A stretch of 64,000 nt of DNA from Aeromicrobium erythreum (lineage in GTDB: Bacteria; Actinomycetota; Actinomycetes; Propionibacteriales; Nocardioidaceae), in NCBI RefSeq assembly GCF_001509405.1, contig NZ_CP011502.1, positions 3,286,001-3,350,000 of the forward strand, read 5' to 3'. The notes beneath the pieces were generated by a model, which was not told the DNA's origin, did no database searches, and worked only from the letters and a program-made list of their open reading frames with translations. The position numbers and the translations under genes were made by a program. Positions 52,601 to 62,200 of this stretch are shown here, piece by piece (position 1 is the first letter of the stretch; every line of letters begins with the position of its first letter).

Positions 52601-55600
52601 AGCCACGTCACCAGCCACCACGACCTGCGCCGGAGCATTCACCGCCGCGACCTCCAGACCACCCACCTGCTCGACCCACGCACGCACCCGCTCCACCGGC
52701 AACGCCACCGACGCCATCGCCCCACCACCGGACAACGCCCGCAACGCCAACGCACGCCGCGCCACCACCCGCGCACCATCAGCCACGCTCAACACCCCAG
52801 CCACCACCGCCGCAGCGATCTCCCCCTGGGAATGACCCACCACCGCAGCCGGCCGCACCCCCACCGACTCCCACCACCGCGCCAAGGACACCATCACCGC
52901 GAACAACGCCGGCTGGACCACCTCCACCCGATCCAACGACGGCGCACCCTCACGACCCTCCAACACCTCACGCACCGAAAAGCCCAACACCTCCCCCAAC
53001 GCCACATCCACCTCGGCCAACGCCGACGCGAACACCTCCACCCCCAACAGACCCGACGCCATCCCCACCCACTGCGCCCCCTGACCCGGGAACACCATCA
53101 CCGGCTCGGCGGTCCGGGCGTCCGCGACGACGACCTCCGAGGACGTGCGTCCCTCGGCCAGGTCGTCCAGGAGTGCGCGCGCGTGCACGACGTCGCGCGG
53201 CAGCAGCACCGCGCGCCGCTGCAGGTGCGCCCGTCCGGTGGCCAACGTCCAGGCCACCTCGGGCAGCGTCAGGGCGTCCGTGCCGGCCAGGGCGTCGCGC
53301 AGCCGCGCGGCCTGACGGGCGAGGGCCCGGGGCGTGCGCGCCGACAGCACCAGCGGCACCACCCCGCCGGCCAGCACCCCGGCCCCGGAGCCGGACGTGG
53401 CTGCCGAGCCCACGCCGTCCTCGTCGACCGGCGCACCGACCGGCTCGTCGTCCGACGTCTCCTGCGCCGGGGCCTGCTCGACCACCACGTGCGCGTTCGT
53501 CCCACTGATCCCGAACGCCGAGACCCCCGCCCGACGCACCCCGTCAGGACCCACCGGCCACGCCCGCAACCCCTCAGCCAGCTCCACCTCACCAGCCGAC
53601 CAGTCCACCAGCTCCGAACGAGACCCCACCACCACCGACGGACCCACCACACCACGCGACAGACCCATCACCACCTTGATCAACCCCGCCACCCCCGCAG
53701 CAGCCTGAGCATGACCCACGTTCGACTTCACCGAACCCAACAACACCGGCCCAGCACCACCACGACCACGCCCATACGTCGCCAACACCGCCGACGCCTC
53801 CACCGGATCACCCAACCGGGTCCCCGTCCCATGCGCCTCCACCACACCCACGTCACCAGCACCCACACCAGCACGCGCCCACGCCTCACGAATCACCCGC
53901 TGCTGCGCCACCCCACTCGGCGCAGCCAACCCGTTGCTCGCACCATCCTGATTCACCGCAGAACCAGCCACCACACCCCACACCCGACGACCCTCACGCC
54001 GCGCCACCGACAACCGCTGCACCGCCACGAACGCCGCACCCTCGGCGAAGCCGAACCCGTCAGCAGCCGACGAGAACGGCTTGCACCGACCATCCGCCGC
54101 CAACGCACCCTGACGCGAGAACTCCACGAACACCTCAGGACCCGCCATCACCGACACACCACCAGCCACCGCCAGCTCACACTCACCCGAACGCAACGCC
54201 CCCACCGCCAGATGCAACGCCACCAACGACGACGAGCACGCCGTGTCCACCGTGATCGCCGGCCCCTCCAGACCCAGCACGTACGCCACCCGACCCGACA
54301 CCACGGCCGACGAACCACCGGTCAGGAGGTAGCCCTCCGCCTCCTGCGGCACGTCCGCGTCGCGGCCGTAGCCCTGGTAGGCGGCACCCAGGAAGATCCC
54401 CGTCCGCGTGCCGCGCAGCGACCGCGGGTCGATGCCGCTGTTCTCGAACAGCTCCCACGTCGTCTCGAGGACCTGGCGCTGCTGCGGGTCCATCGCCAAC
54501 GCCTCCCGCGGCGAGATGCCGAAGAACGCCGCGTCGAAGTCGGCGGCTCCGTCGAGGAACGCCCCCCGCATGGTCTCGGCCTCGCTCGTCTCGGCGATGC
54601 CGGCGAGCAGGTCGGGATCCCAGCCGCGGTCGGTCGGGATGTCGGTGACGGCGTCCCCGCCTCGCGCGACCAGGTCCCAGAGGTCCTCCGGCGTCCGGAC
54701 GCCGCCGGCGAGCCGGCAGGCCATGCCGACGATGACGATCGGGTCCTCCTCCGTCGACGGCGCCGACGGCACCCCCAGAGGTCCGGGTGTCTGCGCGACC
54801 TCGTCGGCCGAGCCCTCCCGGAGCCGGTCGAGGTAGTGCTGCGCGAGTCGGTGGACCGTGGGGTGGTCGAACACCACGGTCACGCCCTCGCGGAGCCCGG
54901 TGACCTCCGCGAGACGGTTGCGCAGCTCCACCGCCGTCATGGAGTCGAACCCGAGGTCGCGGAAGGCGACGTGCCGGTCCACGGCGGCGTGCTCGTCGAG
55001 CCCGAGGACACCGACCACCTCGCGGTGGACGACGACCTCGAGACGACGACGCCGCTCCTCCGGCGTCGTGGCACCGACCAGCAGGTCGGCCGCCGGTGCG
55101 TCCGCGGCCTGCGGCGCCTTCGGCGCCGCGGGCGCGAGCCGGTCGAGGAAGGGACGGCGTCGCGCGGCGGAGAACACGTCGACGAAGCGGTCGAGGTCGA
55201 GGTCGACGACGGAGACGCAGGTGTCCCCTCGGGTGAGGGCGGTCTCCAGCCCGGCGATCGCGTGCTCGGGCCGCATGGCCCGCACCCCCTGGCCCTTCAG
55301 GTAGGTGTTGCCCTCGACGCCGGCCATGGTCTCGCCGGCCCACAGGCCCCAGGCCACGGAGGTGACGCCGGTGCCGCGCCGGCTGCGGGCGAACCCGTCG
55401 AGGAAGGCGTTCGCGGCGGCATAGGCCCCCAGGCCCGGGCTGCCCCAGACGCCGGCGTTGGAGGAGAAGAGCACCAGGGTGCTCGCCTCGTCGCACAGGT
55501 CGGCCAGGTTCAGGGTCCCCTGCACCTTGGCGGCCGCGACGCGGCGCAGCTCGGCCGGCTCGAGCGCGACCACGGGTGTCGTGGTGGACGTGCCCGCGGC

Positions 55601-58600
55601 GTGGAACACCGCTGCGACCGTGCGACCCTCGGCCCGCTCGGCGGCGACCACCGCGGCGAGCGCGTCGTGGTCGGCGACGTCGCACGCGTGCACGCTGACC
55701 CCGACCCCGAGGGCCCCGAGCTCCGCGCGGAGCTCGGCGGCCGCCTCGCCACGCTCGCCCCCACGGCCGAGCAGCACCAGGTGCTCGGCGCCCGAACGCG
55801 CGAGCCAGCGCGCCACGTGCCGTCCGACCGCACCGAGGCCGCCCGTGACCAGCACGGTGCCCGACGGGGTCCAGGGCCGGGGCTCCTGCGGGACGGGGTC
55901 GGCCGTGAGACGACCCGCCCACACGTCGGTGCCGCGCACCGCGAGGACGTCCTCCGGGCCAGCTGCGGCGACCGCGGCCGCCACGACCCCGGCGGCGTCG
56001 TCGTCGAGGTCGTCGACGTCGACGTGGCCGCCCCACCCCTGCGGGTGCTCCAGGCCCACCACGCGGGCGAGCCCGGCGACGGCCGACTGCGCGGGGTCGA
56101 CGGTGCTGCCACCGGCGTCGGAGGCGCGGCGGGTCACGACCCACAGGGGCGCAGGGTCCTGCGCGCCGGACCACGAGCGCACGAGGGCGCCCAGCGCCTC
56201 CGTGGCCGCGAGCGGGTCGCGCTCGTCGCCGTCGTGCGGGAGGGCCACGACGCCCAGCGTCGGCGAGCCGTCGACTCCCGAGCGTCCCCACGACGCCTCG
56301 ACGTCGTCGGGACGCACGACCTCGACCAGCCCACCGCGCTGCTCCACGGCGCGTTGGACGGCGTCGACCTCGTGGGCCGCGGAGTCGGACGCGACCAGCA
56401 GCACGCGACCCGCGACCGGGACGTCGGCGACCTCGGTCCGCTCCCACTGCACCGTGTAGCGCCAGTCGTCGGCGGGTCCCCCGGTACGCGCACCCGCGAG
56501 CGGCGTCTCCAACCAGAAGCGTTCGTGCTGGAACGGGTAGGTCGGCAGCTCGACCGTGGCGGCCTCGCGGGGGAGCTCGCGCGACCAGTCGACGGGCAGT
56601 CCCGCGACGTGGGCCTCCGCGAGGGCCCGGACGAGGTCGGGGGCGCCGCCCTCGCCGCGCCGCAGCGTCCCGAGCACGGCGGCGTCGGCGTCGGCGTCCT
56701 CGACGACCTGCTCCAGCGCCATCGTCAGCACCGGGTGCGGGCTGACCTCGACGAGCGCGTCGGTGCCCTCGGCGAGCAGGCTCCGCGCCGCCTCGGCGAA
56801 CCGCACCTGGCCGCGCAGGTTCCTGAACCAGTAGTCGGCGTCCATCGTGCTGGTGTCGATGGGCGCACCGGTCAGCGAGGAGTGCAGCGGGACCCGGCCC
56901 GTCGTCGCGCCGACGCCGCGCAGCTCGCGCAGCACGTCGTCCCGCAGCGACTCCACGTGCGCGGTGTGCGACGCGTAGTCGACCGGGATCCGGCGGGCGC
57001 GCAGCCCGTCGGCCTCGCACTGCGCGAGCAGGTCGTCCAGCGCGGACGGGTCGCCCGCGACCACCACAGCGCGAGGGCTGTTGACCGACGCGACGGCGAG
57101 CGCGTCGCCGAACGGGGCGATCCTGCGGGACGCGTCGTCGGGCGTGGTCGCGAGCGACACCATGCCGCCGCGTCCCGCGATGCCGCGCAGGACCCTGCTG
57201 CGCAGCGCGACGACCCGCGCCGCGGTCTCCAGGTCGAGCGCCCCGGCCACGTGGGCCGCGGCGATCTCGCCCTGGGAGTGCCCCACCACCGCGGACGGCT
57301 GCACGCCGCTGTCGCGCCACACCTCGGCGAGCGAGACCATCACGGCGAACAAGGCCGGCTGCACCAGGTCGACGCGGTCCAGGGGCGACCCCGACCGCAG
57401 GGTCTCCAGCACCGAGACGTCGAGGTGGCCCGCGAGAGCCCGGTCGCACTCCCGCATCACCTCGGCGAACACGGTCGAGTGCTCGAGGAGGTCGGCACCC
57501 ATGCCCACCCACTGCGCCCCCTGGCCAGGGAAGACGAACGCTGGCCGGCGGCGGTCACGACCCCGCCCGAGCAGCACGTCCCGCGACGGCTGGCCGTCCG
57601 CGAGGCGCCCGAGCGCAACCCGCGCGCTGCCTGCGTCGTCGGCGACGACGACGGCGCGGTGCTCCAGCCGACTGCGACGGTGCAGCAGGGAGGCGGCCAC
57701 GGGCACGACGGGGGCGTCCGCTGCCAGGACGTCGGCGTCGAGCAGCCGGCGCGCCTGGGCGCGCAGGGCCTGCGGCGTCCTGGCCGACAACATCAGCGGG
57801 ACGGAGCGACGAGCGGCGGTGACGGGTGCGGTGGTCGTCGGTGCGGGCGTCGCTGGTCTGGTGGTCGCTGCGTCCACCTCCGGCTCGACCGCGACGGGCC
57901 CCTCCTCGAGGACGACGTGCGCGTTGGTGCCGCTGATGCCGAAGGCCGAGACGCCCGCGCGGCGGACCCGCGCACCCCGCTCCCACGCCCGGCCTCGCGT
58001 CACGACCTCGAGGCGATCGTCCCAGTCGATCTGCGACGACGGGTTCTCGGCGTGCAGCGACGCCGGCAACCAGTCGTGCTGCAGCGCGAGCACCGTCTTG
58101 ATGACCCCGACGATGCCGGCCGCGGCCTGCGTGTGGCCGACGTTCGACTTCACCGAGCCCACCGCGAGCGGCGCCGTGCGGCCGGGACCGTAGGTGTCCA
58201 TGAGGGCGTGGGCCTCGATCGGGTCACCGAGACGGGTGCCCGTCCCGTGCGCCTCCACGTAGTCGACGTCGACGCCGCGCAGACCGGCCTGGTCCAGTGC
58301 CTCGGTGATGACGCGACGCTGGGCGGGACCGCTCGGCGCGGTGAGCCCGTTGCTCGCGCCGTCCTGGTTCGCGGCGGTGCCGCGCAGCACCGCCAGCACC
58401 CGACGCCCGTCGCGCTGCGCGTCGCCCAGCCGTTGCAGCACGAGGACGCCGGCCCCCTCGGCCAGACCGAAGCCGTCCGCGTCGTCGGCGAAGGGCTTGC
58501 AGCGGCCGTCCGCAGCCAGGCCTCCCTGGCTCTCGAACTCCGTGAAGGCACCGGCGCTGCTCATCACCGTGACACCCCCGGCGAGCGCCAGCGAGCACTC

Positions 58601-59278
58601 GCCCCGGCGCAGCGACTGCACGGCCAGGTGGGTCGCGGTCAGGCCGGAGGAGCACGCCGTGTCGACCGACAGGGCGGGCCCCTCGAGGCCGAGCGTGTAC
58701 GCGACCCGCCCGGACACGACGCTCGAGGCGTTGCCGATGCCGACGTACCCGAGCAGCTCGTCGGGAGCCTCGTCGGGTCGCGGTCCGTAGTCCGACGCCC
58801 CGACCCCCGCGAACACGCCGGTGGCGCTGCCCCGCAGCGAGCGCGGGTCGAGCCCGGCCCGCTCCACGGCCTCCCACGCGACCTCGAGCAGGATCCGCTG
58901 CTGCGGGTCCATCGCGAGCGCCTCGCGCGGCGAGATGCCGAAGAAGGAGGCGTCGAAGCCGGCGACGTCGTCGAGGAAGCCGCCCCGGCGCTCGCCCGGA
59001 CCAGTCGGCCAGCCCCGGTCGGCCGGCGCGACCGACACGGCCTCGCCGTCGGAGACCAGCACCTGCCACAGCTGCTCGGGCGTGTCGATGCCGCCCGGCA
59101 GCCTGCACGCGACGCCGACGACCGCCACGGGCTCGCGGGACTGCGCCGTCACCTCGTCGAGCTCGGCCGTCACGGACTCCAGCTCGCCCAACGTGCGCTT
59201 GAGGTACTGCCTCAGCCGCGCCTCCACCGTCGACCCGGCCGCCTGGCCCCCACGATCGTCGTCACGTCCTACGTTCAT
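49640..59278 (-). CDS. eryAIII: 6-deoxyerythronolide B synthase subunit 3 (modules 5, 6 and thioesterase)
   Basis: 3,212 residues (S. erythraea DEBS3 is about 3,170). N-terminal docking helix about 18-46. Module 5: KS about 50-475 (Cys209, His344, His382), AT about 580-900 (GHSQG with Ser668; YASH 768-771, methylmalonyl type), KR about 1140-1320 (Tyr1286), ACP Ser1446. Module 6: KS about 1513-1935 (Cys1681, His1816, His1856), AT about 2060-2360 (Ser2150; YASH 2249-2252), KR about 2592-2770 (Tyr2736), ACP Ser2892. Both KRs have the Trp of A-type enzymes (1278, 2728) and no LDD. Thioesterase: Ser3073, Asp3100, His3190, spaced as in DEBS TE. It performs the last two extensions and closes the 14-membered ring. 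The AT6 and KS6 regions have unusual codon use. Confidence 0.97.
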   Translation of the reverse strand: MNVGRDDDRGGQAAGSTVEARLRQYLKRTLGELESVTAELDEVTAQSREPVAVVGVACRLPGGIDTPEQLWQVLVSDGEAVSVAPADRGWPTGPGERRGGFLDDVAGFDASFFGISPREALAMDPQQRILLEVAWEAVERAGLDPRSLRGSATGVFAGVGASDYGPRPDEAPDELLGYVGIGNASSVVSGRVAYTLGLEGPALSVDTACSSGLTATHLAVQSLRRGECSLALAGGVTVMSSAGAFTEFESQGGLAADGRCKPFADDADGFGLAEGAGVLVLQRLGDAQRDGRRVLAVLRGTAANQDGASNGLTAPSGPAQRRVITEALDQAGLRGVDVDYVEAHGTGTRLGDPIEAHALMDTYGPGRTAPLAVGSVKSNVGHTQAAAGIVGVIKTVLALQHDWLPASLHAENPSSQIDWDDRLEVVTRGRAWERGARVRRAGVSAFGISGTNAHVVLEEGPVAVEPEVDAATTRPATPAPTTTAPVTAARRSVPLMLSARTPQALRAQARRLLDADVLAADAPVVPVAASLLHRRSRLEHRAVVVADDAGSARVALGRLADGQPSRDVLLGRGRDRRRPAFVFPGQGAQWVGMGADLLEHSTVFAEVMRECDRALAGHLDVSVLETLRSGSPLDRVDLVQPALFAVMVSLAEVWRDSGVQPSAVVGHSQGEIAAAHVAGALDLETAARVVALRSRVLRGIAGRGGMVSLATTPDDASRRIAPFGDALAVASVNSPRAVVVAGDPSALDDLLAQCEADGLRARRIPVDYASHTAHVESLRDDVLRELRGVGATTGRVPLHSSLTGAPIDTSTMDADYWFRNLRGQVRFAEAARSLLAEGTDALVEVSPHPVLTMALEQVVEDADADAAVLGTLRRGEGGAPDLVRALAEAHVAGLPVDWSRELPREAATVELPTYPFQHERFWLETPLAGARTGGPADDWRYTVQWERTEVADVPVAGRVLLVASDSAAHEVDAVQRAVEQRGGLVEVVRPDDVEASWGRSGVDGSPTLGVVALPHDGDERDPLAATEALGALVRSWSGAQDPAPLWVVTRRASDAGGSTVDPAQSAVAGLARVVGLEHPQGWGGHVDVDDLDDDAAGVVAAAVAAAGPEDVLAVRGTDVWAGRLTADPVPQEPRPWTPSGTVLVTGGLGAVGRHVARWLARSGAEHLVLLGRGGERGEAAAELRAELGALGVGVSVHACDVADHDALAAVVAAERAEGRTVAAVFHAAGTSTTTPVVALEPAELRRVAAAKVQGTLNLADLCDEASTLVLFSSNAGVWGSPGLGAYAAANAFLDGFARSRRGTGVTSVAWGLWAGETMAGVEGNTYLKGQGVRAMRPEHAIAGLETALTRGDTCVSVVDLDLDRFVDVFSAARRRPFLDRLAPAAPKAPQAADAPAADLLVGATTPEERRRRLEVVVHREVVGVLGLDEHAAVDRHVAFRDLGFDSMTAVELRNRLAEVTGLREGVTVVFDHPTVHRLAQHYLDRLREGSADEVAQTPGPLGVPSAPSTEEDPIVIVGMACRLAGGVRTPEDLWDLVARGGDAVTDIPTDRGWDPDLLAGIAETSEAETMRGAFLDGAADFDAAFFGISPREALAMDPQQRQVLETTWELFENSGIDPRSLRGTRTGIFLGAAYQGYGRDADVPQEAEGYLLTGGSSAVVSGRVAYVLGLEGPAITVDTACSSSLVALHLAVGALRSGECELAVAGGVSVMAGPEVFVEFSRQGALAADGRCKPFSSAADGFGFAEGAAFVAVQRLSVARREGRRVWGVVAGSAVNQDGASNGLAAPSGVAQQRVIREAWARAGVGAGDVGVVEAHGTGTRLGDPVEASAVLATYGRGRGGAGPVLLGSVKSNVGHAQAAAGVAGLIKVVMGLSRGVVGPSVVVGSRSELVDWSAGEVELAEGLRAWPVGPDGVRRAGVSAFGISGTNAHVVVEQAPAQETSDDEPVGAPVDEDGVGSAATSGSGAGVLAGGVVPLVLSARTPRALARQAARLRDALAGTDALTLPEVAWTLATGRAHLQRRAVLLPRDVVHARALLDDLAEGRTSSEVVVADARTAEPVMVFPGQGAQWVGMASGLLGVEVFASALAEVDVALGEVLGFSVREVLEGREGAPSLDRVEVVQPALFAVMVSLARWWESVGVRPAAVVGHSQGEIAAAVVAGVLSVADGARVVARRALALRALSGGGAMASVALPVERVRAWVEQVGGLEVAAVNAPAQVVVAGDVAAVEALVEQGRREGVRVRRLAVDYASHSVHVERVREALVGELGVVQGRAGRVPVFSSLRGARVEGPELDGAYWYENLRGTVRFDAAVRAAMDEGHEVFLEVSPHPVLAAAVQETAPDGLVLGSLHRERDEHLLHELARAHVHGVEVDWTALLDRTLPARLPTTAFEPVRYWLAPEPADRSVGDRYGIVWRTVAEPSVPDPGAATLLTLGEPPADLEKVLQGVGTRFVPLDLADPQDVAGAAGVLSFGGGAAEQLDRVQRFLACDVDVPLWCVTRGAVAAAEDDLVDPDAAMVWGLGRVVGLERPERWGGLLDLPAEVTADDTGALLAALLGDDLEDQVAVRQGRRLCRRLMAAPADRSRRRWWPGDGTALVTGGTGALGAHVARFLVAQGVRDLVLLSRRGPHADGAQELVEELRAAGADATVVACDVADRGQLTSVLDRLRSEGRRVEVVVHAAGAPDARRLEDVDRPEEVWRAKVEGARLLDELLPDVSSFVLFSSGAATWGSAGLGAYAAGNAFLDGLAQRRRSEGRAGTSVAWGAWAGGGMAGADLDGLRRRGIRPMRPERALEGLRRALEQDDVCVSVADVDWARFAVGFTAARPRPLVADLVPDDPELPTSRTAAPAAQAAPTTAEEAVHLVRAQMARVLGHARADDVPADQPIGELGFDSLSAVGLRNELQRATGVELPATVVFQHPTPRALAERVLELGRAAGSPTPSAAGGSLVEGYRRAAESSRVRPFLSLMADLAEFRERSADPDVLAENVVPVALGTSGDGPVLVCCAGTAAPSGPHEFARLAAALDGSWSVLGLPQPGYLAGEPLPASMEALAAAQAATVLRAVAARPVVLVGHSAGGLMSHALATALTQQGHRPDGVVLLDSYPPGRQDAVEGWIDVLTRRLLDLETVPLDDTRLTAMGAYDRMLGGWVPDDQQVATLLVRAVDPIAAWPDDDWRASWPFAHATADVPGDHFTMMQEHAGQVAARITDWWEAR

Positions 59279-62200
59279 CGGTCCTGGTCCCCCTCAGCGC
59301 CCAACCGGGCGTCGAGCAACGAGAACAGCTCGTCGTCGCTCGTGTCGTCGTCGACGAGCGCCGCGGCCGCGGCACCACCGTCCCATGCACGTCCCTCGAC
59401 CTCGCCCGCGGGCAGGACGTCGAGCAGTCCCCGCACCCGCGACCCAAGGTCCGCGGGCAGCTGGTCCGGCGTGGCGTCGCGCACCGCCCGCTCGAGCGCG
59501 GCCAGCTGCTCCTCCAGCGAGGAGGCGTCGTGCTCCACCACCGGCTCCAGGTCCTCCAGCAGCCGTTCGGCGACCGCCTCGGCCGTCGGGTAGTCGAACA
59601 CGAGGGTGCTCGGCAGCCGCACCGACGTCGCGTCGCGCAGGCGGTTGCGCAGCTCGACCGCGGCCAACGAGTCAAAGCCCAGGTCGCGGAAGGCACGCTG
59701 CTCGGGCAGCTGTGCCGCGCTGGAGAAACCGGCCACGGCAGCGGCGTGCGCGCGGACCAGGTCCAGCACCTCCGTCCGTCGCGCGTCGGCGTCCAGACCG
59801 CGCAGCCTCGACGCCCAGTCGGCGCCCCGCTCGTCGCGGTCGGGCCCGGTCCCGCGCCGCCCGCGCGTCGGCACCACGCGGTCTCTCGGCGCCACGCGGG
59901 CCCTCAGCACCTCGGGGACCACGTCGGCCTCGGCGAGCGCGTCGACGTCGAGCGCCATCGGGTACAGGACCGGCTCGTCCGAGCCGAGCGCCTCGTCGAG
60001 CAGCTCGAGCGCCCGAGCGCGCGACAGCGGGGCGACCCCGGTGCGGGCGATCTGGTCCTCCAGGCCACGCGTCAGGTCGCTAGAGTCCTGCCAGAGTCCC
60101 CATCCGAGCGCGGTCGCCCGCGCGCCGCGCGACGCACGTCGCGCCACGCACGCCTCGACCACCGCGTTCGCCGCGGCGTACACCCCCTGTCCGGGTCCGG
60201 CGAGCACCGAGGCCGCCGAGGAGAACACCGCGAAGAGGCCGAGGTCGAGATCCGCCGTGAGCTCGTCGAGGTGCTGCACGACGTCGACCTTGGGAGCCAC
60301 CACGGTCTCCACCGCGTCGGCGTCGATGGACACCACGAACGAGTCGGCGAGCACGCCGGCGGCGTGAACGACGCCCACGAGCGGGTGCTCCGCGGGGACG
60401 CCTCGCACGACCTCGGCCAGGCGGGCGCGGTCAGTGGCCTCGCACGCGACGACGTCGACACGAGCCCCCTCGGCCTCGAGCTCGGCGACCAGGTCAGCCG
60501 CGCCCGGAGCGTCCGGGCCGCGACGGCTGACCAGCAGCAAGTGCCGGACGCCGCGGGTGGACACCAGGTGGCGCGCCACCAGCGATCCCAGCGTCCCGGT
60601 GCCGCCCACCACCAGCACGGTCCCCTCGAGCGGAGCCGGACGGGACTGCTCGACGACGAGCTTGCCGACGTGTCCGCCGCGGCTCATCTCCGTGAGGGCC
60701 GCGCGCAGGTCGGCCAGGGGTCGCGCACTGACCGGCACGGGCGGGACCCGTCCGCCGGCCAGGAGGTCGACGACCGTGCGCAGGATCTCGCCCAGCCGGT
60801 CGGGCCCGACCTCGCCGAGGTCGAACGGCAGGTAGCGCGCCGCGACGTCGGCCGGGTCGCGCAGGTCGGCCTTCCCGAGCTCGACGACCACACCGTCCGG
60901 GGCCACCAACCGGATCGTCTCGTCCAGCAGCGGCCCGGTGAGGGAGTTGAGGACGACGTCGACGCCCCGGCCACGGGTGTGGCCGAGGAAGGCCTCGGCG
61001 AACCCGGAGGTCCTCGACGAGCGCACCTGGTCCGCGGGGAGACCGCGGGCCTGGACCGCATCGTGCTTGGCCGGCGACGCGGTCGCCAGGACGTCGGCGC
61101 CGGCGTGCAGGGCGAGCGACACGGCGGCCATGCCGACACCGCCGGCAGCCGCGTGCACCAGGACGGTCTGCCCCCGCTGCACGCCGGCCAGGTCGTGCAG
61201 CGCGTAGTAGGCCGTGGTGAAGGCGATGGGGACCGCCGCACCCTCGGCGAACGACCAGCCCGGGGGCAGCGGGGCCACGAGCCGCGCGTCGGTGACGGCG
61301 CGCTCGGCGTACGCACCGGCGAACAGGCCCAGCACCCGGTCGCCGACCTCGACGGAGGTGACCCCCTCGCCGACGGCCTCGACGACCCCCGCGGCCTCCG
61401 TGCCCATGAGGGCGGCGTCGGGATACACCTGCAGCGCCAGCATGACGTCGCGGAAGTTCAGGCCGGTGGCGCAAACCGCGACCCGGACCTCGCCCGGACC
61501 GGGCTGCAGCTGCGAGGCGGGGACCTTCTCGAGCACCAGCCCGTCGATCGACCCCGAGCCCGGCGCGACCCGCTGGCCCGCACCCGGCACCCATGAGGTC
61601 GGCCGGTCCTGCAGGCGGGGCACCAGCGTGAGCCCGTCGCGCACCGCGACCTGCGGAAGGTCCGGTCGCGCGGGGACGTCGAGTGCGCCGTCGACCAGCA
61701 GGAACCGGTTGGGCGACTCCGCCTGCGCCGCCCGCAGGACTCCCCACACGGCCGCGGGGCCCGGCCGCGCGGGCGGGTCGTCGGCCCCGACCCGCGCAGC
61801 GCCGTCGGTGACCACGACCAGACGAGCACGGCGACGGTCGGTCGCACCCCAGCGTCGGACCACCTCGGCCGCCCAGGCCACGGCGCGCCGCGTGGCCGTG
61901 ATCGGGTCCGGGTCGTCATCGACGTGCCGCAGCACGACGAGGTCCGCGTCGGGACGTCCGGGTGCGTCCAGCTCGTCGAGGGTCGTGACCTCGACCGTGG
62001 TGACGGTCGGCGCCGGCCCGTCCGGCTGCGCCGGGACCCAGGTGAGCGACTGGAGCGTCCCGCTGCGCAGGTCGGTGCCGGCCGAGGCGTCACGGACGAC
62101 GATGCCGTCGACGGTGAGCACCGGCACGCCGGCGGGCGTGACCACCTCGAGCGATGCGTCCGAGCGGGGGTCGCCGCCGAGCACCACGCGCAGCGCCCCG

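Noticed and set aside
49688..59593. A 3,301-residue open frame on the plus strand opposite eryAIII
   Set aside because: It is a shadow of high-GC codon bias. The minus strand encodes complete DEBS3 with all catalytic residues, and the plus frame has low-complexity Arg/His/Gly sequence.
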